Both the position numbers and the translations under genes were made by a program. Source: Streptomyces amritsarensis (GTDB lineage Bacteria; Actinomycetota; Actinomycetes; Streptomycetales; Streptomycetaceae). From it: a stretch of DNA of 64,000 bases. This document shows, in pieces, positions 28,147-35,697 of this stretch. Where the stretch lies: the NCBI RefSeq assembly GCF_001953875.1, contig NZ_MQUR01000009.1, positions 1-64,000 of the forward strand. The letters run 5' to 3'. Positions within the stretch are counted from its first letter, which is position 1; every line of letters starts with the position of its first letter. Under the pieces are notes generated by a model. It saw only the letters and a program-made list of their open reading frames with translations, was not told where the DNA came from and searched no databases.

Positions 28147-29515
28147 GCTGCTCTCCTTGCAGGGCTTCGCGGGCGGTCTGGCGGTTGAGCTGAATGCCGC
28201 GGGCGATGGTGGCGGCGAGGACGGACTCCCCCGGGCTGTGTCCGTGGCCGGCGTACTGCCAGGAGGCGAGGACGAGCACGGTGTCCGGCTCGACGTCGCC
28301 GAGGCCGCGGGCTTCCCGCTCCTGCGCCGCGCGGTAGTCGGCGCGGGTCTGGCGGAGTGCGCCGAGTGTGGTCGAGTACTGACGGGATTTGGTCGAGAAG
28401 TGCCCGCGGAAGCCGAGCATGTGGGACCAGGCTGCGAGGCGGCGTTCCGGGTAGAGCGGGTCCAGGTCGAGGCATGCCGCGATGAGCCGGGCGGCGTGGT
28501 CGGGCACGTCCAGGAGCAGAAGTGCTTCCCGGTTGCCGATGCGGCGGTCGAGGGTGCCGGTGTTCTCCGCGGCCTTGGTCGCGTACTTGGCGACGTACGA
28601 GGCCACAGCCTGTTCGGTGATGTCGGAGCCGTCCCCGAATGCCTTGATGGGCCGTACGTCGAGCTGCGAGCCCCAGCGGAAGGTACGGGCGGGCTGGTCG
28701 GCAGCGGCCGGGACCGTGACCGAGGTGTACGCGTGGGCGACGGCGGCGCGGACGGAACGGTCGAGTAATCCGGTGGTGGCCCAGGCCGGCGGCGGAGTGT
28801 CCGGGCCGTCGGGTCCGTCGATGCGGATCACGGCGTGGAAGTGGACGGCGCCGCGCTTCTGGAACTCGGCGACCTTGCCGTAGGAGACCCGGGCGACCTC
28901 CTTGAGCTCGCGTTGGGTCAGTCCGGCGGAGGCGGCGATCTCTCGGCGAAGGCGGGTGGTGAAGCGCTGCCAGAGCTGTCCGGCGTGGTTGTTGAAGAGG
29001 ACGGCGGCGGCGTAATCGTAGGCGGCCGGGTCGAGGGCGGTGCCGAGCTCGGGCGCGTCCTCCTGGTGGTACCTGCCGCAGCGGCACGGGCGGCCGGTGG
29101 AGCGGTTGTGGACCGGGCCGAACGACGGCGCTGTGAGGGTGGCGAAGACTCGGGGGTGCTCGCGGACCGCGGCGGGGATGTTCCGGCGGTCGTCCCCGGC
29201 GAGGCCGGCCCGGATCAGGTGGTAGGTGTCCCCGGAGTAGGTCCAGGCGCAGGCAGGGCAGCGGGAGGCGCGACGGTTGCCGCAGGCGATCCGGAGCCGG
29301 GCGCCGGGCTCGTTCTCGGTGGAGTACCGGTGCAGGACCTCCCCCGAGGCCTTGTCCTTGGCAACGCTCCAGCCGGTGATGTGGATCGGGTCGGAGCAGC
29401 CGCCGGTGCGGCGGATCTGGTCCTCCCAGCGGGCGTAACCGGGAGCCCCGGCCACCTTCAGCATGTCGCCGAGGAGGCCGGGATCCAGGTCCGCGAGGGT
29501 CTCGGAGTCGTTCAC
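28139..29515 (-). CDS. RepSA-like rolling-circle replication initiator
   Basis: A 458-residue protein resembling RepSA of pSAM2. It has a cysteine cluster CGNRRASRCPACAW (residues about 78-90) and CRCGRYH near 145. The two-histidine metal motif of HUH-type nickases is His225-Phe-His227 in GAVHFHAVIRID. Candidate catalytic tyrosines are Tyr307 and Tyr311 in SYVAKYATKAAE. It would nick the double-strand origin of the excised circle. It overlaps xis downstream and the small zinc-finger gene upstream by 4 bases. Confidence 0.92.
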   Translation of the reverse strand: MNDSETLADLDPGLLGDMLKVAGAPGYARWEDQIRRTGGCSDPIHITGWSVAKDKASGEVLHRYSTENEPGARLRIACGNRRASRCPACAWTYSGDTYHLIRAGLAGDDRRNIPAAVREHPRVFATLTAPSFGPVHNRSTGRPCRCGRYHQEDAPELGTALDPAAYDYAAAVLFNNHAGQLWQRFTTRLRREIAASAGLTQRELKEVARVSYGKVAEFQKRGAVHFHAVIRIDGPDGPDTPPPAWATTGLLDRSVRAAVAHAYTSVTVPAAADQPARTFRWGSQLDVRPIKAFGDGSDITEQAVASYVAKYATKAAENTGTLDRRIGNREALLLLDVPDHAARLIAACLDLDPLYPERRLAAWSHMLGFRGHFSTKSRQYSTTLGALRQTRADYRAAQEREARGLGDVEPDTVLVLASWQYAGHGHSPGESVLAATIARGIQLNRQTAREALQGEQHE

Positions 29516-29697
29516 GTGGTCACCCGCCCGTCAGTGCAGGCGGGGCGGCGCAGGCCGATGCCGTGGCAGGCCGGGCAGTGGGCGGTGATGGTGCGCAGGG
29601 CGCCGGTGCGGTCCCGGCCGCCGAGGGAGACCCTCACGGCGGGGAAGCCGGCGCAGTTCGGGCAGACCTGCGCCGAGGTGGGGTGGTGCTGGGACAT
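29512..29697 (-). CDS. Small two-CxxC protein of the transfer/replication operon
   Basis: From the ATG at 29697 (preceded by GGAAGGAAG at 7 bases) the protein has 61 residues. Two CxxC pairs, CPNCAGFP and CPACHGIG, form a likely zinc ribbon. Its end overlaps the rep start by four bases. Similar small zinc-ribbon genes occur before rep in AICEs; the function is unknown. A longer reading from 29739 lacks a clear ribosome-binding site. Confidence 0.7.
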   Translation of the reverse strand: MSQHHPTSAQVCPNCAGFPAVRVSLGGRDRTGALRTITAHCPACHGIGLRRPACTDGRVTT

Positions 29698-29787
29698 GAT
29701 GGTGCTTCCTTCCGGATCTTCTGGTTCGGGCAGGAGCACGGCGCCGGGACGGCGGAGACTTGGCGGTTGAGGCCGTCCCGGGGCCGG

Positions 29788-30123
29788 TCAGCCGTGGTGC
29801 TGGCCGTTGAGCAGCGAGCGCATCACGACGGCGCAGACGGCGACCGAGGCGCCGATGATGGCGACAGCCAGGAGCATCGAGACGAGGACCGCGCCGACGA
29901 CGAGCACCAGGCCCGCACCACCGGCAACGGCGGCGACGAGGCTGGCCGGAGTGAGGCGCACCGCGGGCAGCGCGCGGGAGGCCGACTCGCCGGGCACAGG
30001 AGTCTGAGAGCAGCCGCAGACTGGGGCCGGGCCGCGGTGGGGCTCGACAGCGGTGGTCGGCTGGATGAGCGGCGTGACGAGGCCGGTCGGGAGCGGGTTG
30101 ACCGGGATCTTGGGCCGGATCAT
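29788..30123 (-). CDS. SpdD-like spread protein
   Basis: A 111-residue protein with a Pro-rich N-terminus (RPKIPVNPLPTGL) and two adjoining hydrophobic helices (residues about 57-104, SLVAAVAGGAGLVLVVGAVLV and LLAVAIIGASVAVCAVVM). This layout fits the SpdD proteins of Streptomyces plasmids and AICEs, which help an incoming element spread through the mycelium after TraB-mediated entry. The assignment is by overall pattern and position. Confidence 0.7.
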   Translation of the reverse strand: MIRPKIPVNPLPTGLVTPLIQPTTAVEPHRGPAPVCGCSQTPVPGESASRALPAVRLTPASLVAAVAGGAGLVLVVGAVLVSMLLAVAIIGASVAVCAVVMRSLLNGQHHG

Positions 30124-30145
30124 GAGGTTCTCCTTCCAGGGCGGG

Positions 30146-30304
30146 TTACTTGTTGATCGCGGTGTCGATGGCCGGGGCGAGGAAGCTGTCCGCGAGGAGG
30201 AAGCCGCCGAGGAGGATCACGGCGACGAGCCAGAGAGGCGGGCGGATGAGCTTGTAGCCGAGAACGCCGACGACGATGAGGGCGAGCCAGAGCGGGACAT
30301 CCAC
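30146..30304 (-). CDS. Small membrane protein of the spread region
   Basis: From the GTG at 30304, preceded by AAGGAG at 7 bases, the protein has 52 residues and two hydrophobic helices (VPLWLALIVVGVLGYKL and LWLVAVILLGGFLLADSFL). It fits the small Spd-type membrane proteins encoded between traB and rep in AICEs. No conserved motif identifies it further. Confidence 0.7.
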   Translation of the reverse strand: MDVPLWLALIVVGVLGYKLIRPPLWLVAVILLGGFLLADSFLAPAIDTAINK

Positions 30305-30323
30305 GAGAGGGCTCCTTCTGGGG

Positions 30324-30515
30324 TCAGCTGACGCGGCAGCGGTGAGAGCGGGCGGCAAGCTGGGCGGCGGTCGACGAGCTGTAGTCGGAGGACCAGCCGC
30401 ATCCGTCGTTGACGCAGACGGCGGCGTCCTTCGTGCGTCCGTGCCGGTCGCGGTAGGTGCCGATCTGGACGGGGCCGATCTTCATGAGCGAGCGGAAGTT
30501 GATCCGTACGGGCAT
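30324..30515 (-). CDS. Mobile element transfer protein (SpdA-like)
   Basis: A 63-residue protein, MPVRINFRSLMKIGPVQIG then YRDRHGRTKDAAVCVNDGCGWSSDYSS. The pattern IGPVQ-x-TY-x-D-x-x-GR and C-x4-CGWS is that of the family annotated as mobile element transfer protein in Streptomyces elements. It lies 9 bases after the DUF2637 gene in the transfer operon. Biochemical role unknown. Confidence 0.8.
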   Translation of the reverse strand: MPVRINFRSLMKIGPVQIGTYRDRHGRTKDAAVCVNDGCGWSSDYSSSTAAQLAARSHRCRVS

Positions 30516-30524
30516 GAGAGCTCC

Positions 30525-31181
30525 TCAGACGAGCTGGGCAGCGATGGCTTCTGCCATCGGCGACGGGACGCCGAGCCGGGCGCGCAGGGTCTCGGTGTCG
30601 ATGGCCGAGCCGGTGCGGGCGCGGTGGTCGGCGGCGATCTTCTGGGCGTGCGCGACGAGCGCGGGCGGAGCGGAGACCGCAGCCGCGGGCTCCGGGGCCG
30701 GCAGAGCGGGGGCCGAGGCGACCTGTACGCCGGGTTCTGTCGCCCTCTCGACCGCGGGCGGTAGCTCCGGGCCAGGCACCGTCTCCGGCTCGCTGGACGG
30801 CGTAGGCCGATGGACCAGGAGCGTGCCGCCCAGGAACGCGAGGGCGGGCCATCCGGCGACGAGGATCCGGAGCCAGTCCGGGACGTCGCCCAGGTCGAGG
30901 AGGCCGGCGGTGGCGACGTTCGCGCCGAGTGAGGCCGCGAGGGCGACGACGAACCAGGACCAGGCCGAGCCCGCGGGCTCCCCCGCGTCGCGCAGGCTGC
31001 GGAGGCGGTGCCAGGCGGCGACGAGGAGCAGGTCCACGCTGACCGGGTAGGCCCAGGCCTTCCAGCCGTGCTGTCCGGCGGCTTCGGCGAGGTCGTGCAG
31101 GTGGGCGAAGGAGAGGGCTCCGGCGATGACGGCCTGGACGAGGACGGCGTCCGGACGGACCAGGCGGGGCATGGGGTTCAC
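30525..31181 (-). CDS. DUF2637 domain-containing spread protein (SpdB type)
   Basis: A 218-residue protein with four transmembrane helices in residues about 10-125 and the DUF2637 signature (LAEAAGQHGWKAWAYPVSVDLLLVAAW split around the second helix; SLGANVATA). A Pro-rich linker and a C-terminal helical segment with possible DNA-binding character follow (IDTETLRARLGVPSPMAEAIAAQLV pattern). DUF2637 proteins are standard AICE/plasmid components between tra and rep and are thought to act in intramycelial spread. It lies 70 bases downstream of traB. Confidence 0.85.
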   Translation of the reverse strand: MNPMPRLVRPDAVLVQAVIAGALSFAHLHDLAEAAGQHGWKAWAYPVSVDLLLVAAWHRLRSLRDAGEPAGSAWSWFVVALAASLGANVATAGLLDLGDVPDWLRILVAGWPALAFLGGTLLVHRPTPSSEPETVPGPELPPAVERATEPGVQVASAPALPAPEPAAAVSAPPALVAHAQKIAADHRARTGSAIDTETLRARLGVPSPMAEAIAAQLV

Positions 31182-31250
31182 CTCCTTTCAGGCATGGGTG
31201 GGGTAAGGACTTGGCGCGTGAGGCCGCGCCGACCGGGTGGGGCCAAGTGC

Positions 31251-32609
31251 TTAGAAGGCAGTTGCCGTAGTGGTCTTCGGCTGGACCTTGCCGATGAGGA
31301 CGCGTACCGGGACGGCGGGCCGGAAGGGCTCCAGCTCCGGGATGCTCGGGGTGCGGTGCGCGTGGGCGTTGCAGGTGTCCACGGCCTGGCGGAGCGTGGT
31401 GTGCGGTGCCCGGATCCGGGACCAGCCACCGGAGGAGTCGCCAGCTACGGCCGTGCCGGGGCGGTTCTTGTCGATCTGTACCGCGGCGAGGACGGCGTCC
31501 GGGGAGGTGTCCCCGAAGGCCATGTTCGCCGAGGTCTCGTCGTTGACGCGGTGGGCGGTGCGGCCGGTGAGCTGGGCGCGGAGCATGGTGATGCCCTTGC
31601 CGAGCTCGGAGCCGAAGCGCTGCCCGCAGATCTCCAGGTAGATGCCGGCGGCGCGGCCGAGCTGGGAGAGCCGCACGAGATGGGTGACGATCTGATCCCG
31701 CCGAGCCTCCTCGGCCTTGTTCGCGGCGAGTGCGAGCTCCGCGACTTCATCGACCAGGAGCACGACCGGAACAGGTCGCAGGTGCGCGGGGAGGTCCCAG
31801 ATGTCCGCAGTGATCTCCGCGTCCGGCAGGGCAACGCTGATCCGCTGCTCGGTACGAATGAGTTCGTAGACGCGGCCCATGTAGGCGACGAGAGCCGCCA
31901 ACAGGTCAGCCGCGGCACCCGGGTTGTCTGCCAGGGCGGTGAACCGCGCTGCCAGCGGCGCGAGCTCCACGCCGTTCTTGCAGTCGATCCCGACGAGGGC
32001 GACGTTCTGCGGTGCCAGCCCCGCAACAAGTGTCCGCTGATAGACGGACTTCCCCGACTGGGTCGCGCCGACGTTCAGAGCGTGCGGGACCTGCCGGTAG
32101 TCCCGGTAGTGGACCTCCCCGTCCTCCCGGAGAGCCACCGGCACCCGGAGCCCCTCACCGGGAACGACCGTTGGCATGCGCACCCGCCTGAGCACGTCGT
32201 ACCCCGTCATCCTCAGCTCGACCACACCGGAGCGGACCTCTCGTGAGACGACGTTGTGGAGCGAGAAAGAGTGGCGCAGCCGGTCGGACGACGCGGAGAA
32301 GTCGAAGGCGTCCTGACCGGGCCGGAGTTTCAGCCTCAGCACCAGGCCGGTCACGGTGGGACGAAGCCAAAGGATGCGGGGCGACCGGGCTTCAGGAACA
32401 GGCCGGTTGGCGACCCGGGCGAGGGCCAGCCGCCAGCGGGACGGCGGAACGGTGAGCCCGCAGGCGTCCATCACCGAGCGGTAGCGGATCAGGACGCGGA
32501 CCGCCGCGAAGGTGACCCCGAAGGTCAGCCAGTACCAGGTAGGCCGCATCCAGCGCAGCAGGAGCGCGGCGACGAGGACCACCAGCAGCGGGACCCAGCA
32601 GGCGTCCAT
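31251..32609 (-). CDS. traB: FtsK/SpoIIIE-type conjugative DNA translocase (TraB-like)
   Basis: From the ATG at 32609 the protein has 452 residues. Two N-terminal transmembrane helices (residues about 5-45) precede the motor. Walker A is GATQSGKS (181-188) and Walker B VVLLVDEVAEL with Asp287-Glu288. TraB proteins are hexameric pumps that move double-stranded plasmid DNA between mycelia and are the only protein essential for AICE transfer. An obvious C-terminal winged-helix recognition domain is not clear from the sequence. It starts 3 bases after the upstream gene stop. Confidence 0.92.
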   Translation of the reverse strand: MDACWVPLLVVLVAALLLRWMRPTWYWLTFGVTFAAVRVLIRYRSVMDACGLTVPPSRWRLALARVANRPVPEARSPRILWLRPTVTGLVLRLKLRPGQDAFDFSASSDRLRHSFSLHNVVSREVRSGVVELRMTGYDVLRRVRMPTVVPGEGLRVPVALREDGEVHYRDYRQVPHALNVGATQSGKSVYQRTLVAGLAPQNVALVGIDCKNGVELAPLAARFTALADNPGAAADLLAALVAYMGRVYELIRTEQRISVALPDAEITADIWDLPAHLRPVPVVLLVDEVAELALAANKAEEARRDQIVTHLVRLSQLGRAAGIYLEICGQRFGSELGKGITMLRAQLTGRTAHRVNDETSANMAFGDTSPDAVLAAVQIDKNRPGTAVAGDSSGGWSRIRAPHTTLRQAVDTCNAHAHRTPSIPELEPFRPAVPVRVLIGKVQPKTTTATAF

Positions 32610-32611
32610 GC

Positions 32612-32950
32612 TCAGCCCGCCTTGACCAGCGAGGTCACCGCCACGGCGCGGAAGCTGATCCCGTGGCGCTTCTGGCCGTTGAACTCGTTCTCCCACGGCC
32701 GGGCGACCAGGCCGGTCAGTGCGACCGGCGTACCCATGGCCAGCTCACCCGAGATGCCGGGCTCGGCCACCGTCACCGGGATGACCTCGGCGTTGCCGTT
32801 CATCACGAACAACACGTCCACGGTCATGAGGTTGTCTCCGGTGTCGCCATCCAGGGCGATCTGGCCGGTCTTCTTGTCCCGCATCTTCAGCTGCGGGGGC
32901 TGGGCGACCATCACGGTCGCGCCGGAGGTGTCGACGGGAATCTGACGCAC
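32612..32950 (-). CDS. SCO3933-family regulatory protein, first gene of the transfer operon
   Basis: A 112-residue protein starting MRQIPVDTSGATVMVAQPP, with GLVARPWENEFNGQKRHGISFRAVAV at the C-terminus. This pattern is that of the small proteins annotated as SCO3933-family regulatory proteins beside traB in AICEs; the fold looks like an OB-type beta barrel, though that is inference. It ends three bases before traB and heads the operon controlled by the three GntR operators upstream. Confidence 0.8.
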   Translation of the reverse strand: MRQIPVDTSGATVMVAQPPQLKMRDKKTGQIALDGDTGDNLMTVDVLFVMNGNAEVIPVTVAEPGISGELAMGTPVALTGLVARPWENEFNGQKRHGISFRAVAVTSLVKAG

Positions 32951-32958
32951 AGCAGATC

Positions 32959-33037
32959 ACTCCTCTAAAGGGGTCGAACTCCTTCACTCCTCTACAGGAG
33001 TGACATGAAGAAGAGTGCATCACTCCTATACATGAGT
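32959..33037 (-). promoter_or_regulatory. Three KorSA-type operators in front of the transfer operon
   Basis: Three imperfect palindromes: ACTCCTCTAAAGGGGT (32959-32974), ACTCCTCTACAGGAGT (32986-33001) and ACTCCTATACATGAGT (33022-33037). Consensus ACTCCTnTACAnGAGT. Spacing between centres is 27 and 36 bases. The same motif occurs at 33893 on the other side of the GntR gene. They lie just upstream of the first transfer gene, where a repressor would shut off the whole int-xis-rep-tra transcript. Confidence 0.85.
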
Positions 33038-33089
33038 CAACCCGCCGCGAGCAGAAACTCGGGGCGGGCTGTGAGGAGTTGAGCGAGCG

Positions 33090-33872
33090 TCAGTCGCGCG
33101 CGGGGATCCGGTACTCAAAGACGAACTGGTCAGCAGCCATGAGGGTGTCGCAGACCTCGACGACGCGCCCCTCCTCCGTGACAGCGTTCCGCAGCAGATG
33201 CACGACCGGTGAGCCGGGGCTCAGCGACAGTTCGGTGGCTTCAGCCTTGGCCGCCGGCCGGGCCTGGAGCGTCTCCACGAACTCGGCGAAGACGTGCCCG
33301 TGGTCCTCCAGCCGGGCATAGATGCCGCCGGGCCCGGGGTTGTCGGCGAACAGCTCGGGGATGTCCTTCGCGACGTCCCACGGCAGGTACGAGGTAGCCG
33401 TCTCGACCGGCGTCCCGTCCCGGAAGTACAGCCGCCGCCGGGCGAGCACCTGAGTCCCCACAGCTACCCCGAGCCGCTCAGCGATCTCTTCCGGCGCTTC
33501 CATGGGCCCGCGGAAGAGCATGCTCACCGAGGCCTCAGCCCCGGACTGGGCCGACTCGGCGAGGTACGCCGCCTTGCCCTCCTGCCGGTGGGTACGCCGG
33601 AAGCGATCGGAGGACCGATGCCGGACGGGCGGCCGGGCCTTCACGAACGAGCCCTTGCCGTGCCGTGTCTCGACCAGCCCACTCGCGCGGACCTCGACCA
33701 TGGCCTTGCGGATCGTCCCGCCGGCGACGCCATAGCGCTCAACCAACTCGGACTCGCTCGGCACCATGTCGCCGGCCTTCAACGCGCCGGCGCGGATCTG
33801 CTGCACGATGTCGTCGGCGATCTGCACGTAGCGCGGCACAGCCCCTCGGCCACCTCCTACTGCGGTTCCCAT
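33090..33872 (-). CDS. GntR-family repressor of the element (KorSA-like)
   Basis: A 260-residue regulator. The GntR winged helix covers residues about 12-80 (PRYVQIADDIVQQIRAG, then VPSESELVERYGVAGGTIRKAM, wing TRHGKGSFV). A UTRA effector domain follows (ARRRLYFRDGTPVETATSYLPW). In pSAM2 the GntR protein KorSA represses transfer and replication. Here four matching operators flank the gene: three before the transfer operon and one over the start of the divergent Nudix gene, so it probably represses both and itself. Confidence 0.9.
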   Translation of the reverse strand: MGTAVGGGRGAVPRYVQIADDIVQQIRAGALKAGDMVPSESELVERYGVAGGTIRKAMVEVRASGLVETRHGKGSFVKARPPVRHRSSDRFRRTHRQEGKAAYLAESAQSGAEASVSMLFRGPMEAPEEIAERLGVAVGTQVLARRRLYFRDGTPVETATSYLPWDVAKDIPELFADNPGPGGIYARLEDHGHVFAEFVETLQARPAAKAEATELSLSPGSPVVHLLRNAVTEEGRVVEVCDTLMAADQFVFEYRIPARD

Positions 33873-33892
33873 AGTCCTTCTCTTCCTCCTAT

Positions 33893-33908
33893 GCTCCTGT
33901 ACATGAGT
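33893..33908 (+). promoter_or_regulatory. Fourth KorSA-type operator, over the Nudix gene start
   Basis: GCTCCTGTACATGAGT fits the ACTCCTnTACAnGAGT operator and contains the ATG of the Nudix gene. A bound repressor would block transcription or initiation there. It lies 20 bases from the repressor start, so it may also serve autoregulation. Confidence 0.8.
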
Positions 33909-34355
33909 ACGGGTTCCCCGCAGGCCAAGTCAACGCCACTGCACTCCGTGTCCGTAGCCGGGGCAGTGCTCCGCGAGGACGGCCGACTCCTGGCGATCCG
34001 CCGAGCGGACAACGGAACTTGGGAGCTCCCGGGCGGAGTCCTCGAACTCACCGAATCCCCGGAGGCCGGCGTCCGCCGCGAGGTCCTGGAGGAGACCGGC
34101 ATCGAGGTCGAGGTGAATGACCTCACCGGGGTCTACAAGAACACGACCCGCGGCATCGTCGCCCTGGTCTTCCGCTGCGAGCCGACCGGCGGCACAGAGC
34201 GCACCTCGGAAGAGTCGACCGCGGTTGCCTGGCTCACCCCCGACGAAGTCGCAGCCCAGATGTCCGAGGTCTACGCAATCCGACTCCTGGATGCCTTGGA
34301 CGAAGCAGGCCCCCACGTCCGTAGCCACGACGGCCGCCACCTCCTCACGGCGTGA
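33903..34355 (+). CDS. Nudix hydrolase, possible Pif-type transfer immunity factor
   Basis: A 150-residue Nudix protein. The Nudix box is complete: GGVLELTESPEAG then VRREVLEETGIEV, fitting G-x5-E-x7-R-E-x2-E-E-x-G. Nudix enzymes cleave nucleoside diphosphate derivatives. In pSAM2 the gene pif, which encodes a Nudix-motif protein, sits beside the KorSA regulator and blocks entry of a second copy of the element; the position here is the same, so an immunity role is plausible but inferred. It shares the GntR operator at its start codon and overlaps the next gene by four bases (GTGA). Confidence 0.88.
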   Translation: MSTGSPQAKSTPLHSVSVAGAVLREDGRLLAIRRADNGTWELPGGVLELTESPEAGVRREVLEETGIEVEVNDLTGVYKNTTRGIVALVFRCEPTGGTERTSEESTAVAWLTPDEVAAQMSEVYAIRLLDALDEAGPHVRSHDGRHLLTA

Positions 34356-34561
34356 CACGCGACGAAGTCGTGGAGCTCGTCCAACGCCTCATGGACGGCA
34401 GCATCACCGACGAGGCCGAAGCAGACGCAGCCCTGGAGTCCCTCAAAGTCGGACTCAGGTGTCCGTACATCACCGACTACATCTTCTGGGACTTCACCCC
34501 CGACCTGAGCGCCGAGAAGGTCGTAAACCGAGCCCTGGCATACCAGCCGTTCGCGCTCTGA
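34352..34561 (+). CDS. Colicin/pyocin immunity-like small protein
   Basis: A 69-residue protein from a GTG that overlaps the Nudix stop (GTGA). The sequence TRDEVVELVQRLMDG, ITDYIFWDFTP and LSAEKVVNRALAY follows the pattern of the Im family for nuclease colicins (T-x-x-E-x2-xL, then D-x-I-(Y/F), then S-x-E-x-IV). Im proteins bind and inactivate nuclease toxins. No matching toxin gene is next to it. Coupling to the Nudix gene suggests a joint function, perhaps in element immunity or addiction. Family assignment is by eye. Confidence 0.65.
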   Translation: MTRDEVVELVQRLMDGSITDEAEADAALESLKVGLRCPYITDYIFWDFTPDLSAEKVVNRALAYQPFAL

Positions 34562-34933
34562 GCCGGGCAGCGCGGTAAGAGTTTCCCTACTTCATCAAGG
34601 CACCCGCCGCGCACGGCGCGGCGCGCGCGGCCCGTCGCCCGGGCCTGCGCTCCTGTCTCCGCCCCGCTCCAGCCCGACCGCCAGCCGCACGCCTACGGCT
34701 CGGGTAGGTGGTGGGGAAACCCGCTGTGGCCGGGGCGGTCGCCTCCACGGCTTTACCCACCTCCCCGGTTCGGGTCCCGCGTCGAGCAAGACCAGGGGGC
34801 CACTCGATCACATTGCGGTCAGGCCCAAAGACCTGACCGAGTTGCCAACTAGCGTACGGCCCCCTGATCATGCTCGACCCCAAACCGGGCAGGACACCGG
34901 CCAAAGCCGCTCCGCCAACCTAGTTCTACATGT
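34562..34933. other. 372-bp non-coding region with nested inverted repeats
   Basis: No convincing gene. It holds a 21-base inverted repeat with two mismatches, arms at 34781-34801 (gtcgagcaagaccagggggc) and 34858-34878 (gccccctgatcatgctcgac), enclosing a perfect eight-base stem cggtcagg/cctgaccg at 34816-34839. The left part is very GC-rich. It lies between the convergent immunity-like gene and the HNH gene. It could be a terminator, or a cis site of the element such as the rolling-circle origin or the transfer locus clt; nothing in the sequence decides this. Confidence 0.5.
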
Positions 34934-35683
34934 TCAGGATTCCAGTGCGTTGAGCGCCTGCCGACACGCAAGTGAGCAGAATTTGCGCCACAAAGCGGGG
35001 TGATCTCTCTTAATGGAAACGAACGATTCGATCCGGCTGCCCTCCCTGAAGGCGAACCAGGAAGCCAGCCCAAACTCGTCATACTTAACTACCTTGACGA
35101 GTGTGCGCCTAACAGCGTCCGTGTCTCCCTCCAAGACCGCGCTCTCGGCAACGTCAAGATACCTCTCCGCGGCCCGCCTACGCCCTTCCACAGTCGCCTC
35201 GTCGTTGACTGGAGACACTACGTCCAGCGTGTACTCACCGCGAGCGTCAAAGTTACCGTTGAAGTATCTCGGAGCCATCACGCCAGAGTCGACATCCAAT
35301 ACGAGATGGTCCCAGGGGTCCACTGCCGTTGGGTCAACAAGGAGGGGCTTTCCATCGAGACCATACTCAAACTTCGATCCCTTGCAGCGGTTACATTCAG
35401 GGCAGATCAGGATGAAGTTTTTCCACTTGAAGGTAACGCGGAGATCGAGCTTCACCGGCTTGAAGTGATCGATATCTGAGGACCGCGAATCGCAGCAATA
35501 GACACAGCGCTTCCTGCTACCAAGCATCTTTTCCAGGGTTGAGACGAGTGACTTCGCCCCCACGGTATCCCGATACCGCTTCCATTCCGCACGGGCCTCG
35601 TCATACGTCCCGACCTTTGCGGCCCGCTTATGGAGTTCAACTCTTCTTCGAAGAGCGATGACCTCTCGCACAATCCTACGCAC
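34934..35683 (-). CDS. ptuB: HNH endonuclease, PtuB-like (Septu-type defence)
   Basis: A 249-residue protein from a GTG. The HNH/zinc site is clear: Cys60-x2-Cys63 (CVYC), Asp72-His73 in DIDHFKPV, then Cys94-x2-Cys97-Asn98-x2-Lys101 in CPECNRCK. Downstream DPWDHLVLDVDSGVMAPRY resembles the TIGR02646/PtuB-like family. In Septu, PtuB is the nuclease effector held in check by the ATPase PtuA. Here the ATPase gene ends 14 bases upstream on the same strand, the Septu order. Codon use is less GC-biased than the surrounding genes, a sign of separate origin. Confidence 0.72.
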   Translation of the reverse strand: MRRIVREVIALRRRVELHKRAAKVGTYDEARAEWKRYRDTVGAKSLVSTLEKMLGSRKRCVYCCDSRSSDIDHFKPVKLDLRVTFKWKNFILICPECNRCKGSKFEYGLDGKPLLVDPTAVDPWDHLVLDVDSGVMAPRYFNGNFDARGEYTLDVVSPVNDEATVEGRRRAAERYLDVAESAVLEGDTDAVRRTLVKVVKYDEFGLASWFAFREGSRIESFVSIKRDHPALWRKFCSLACRQALNALES

Positions 35684-35697
35684 CCCCCACCCACCCC

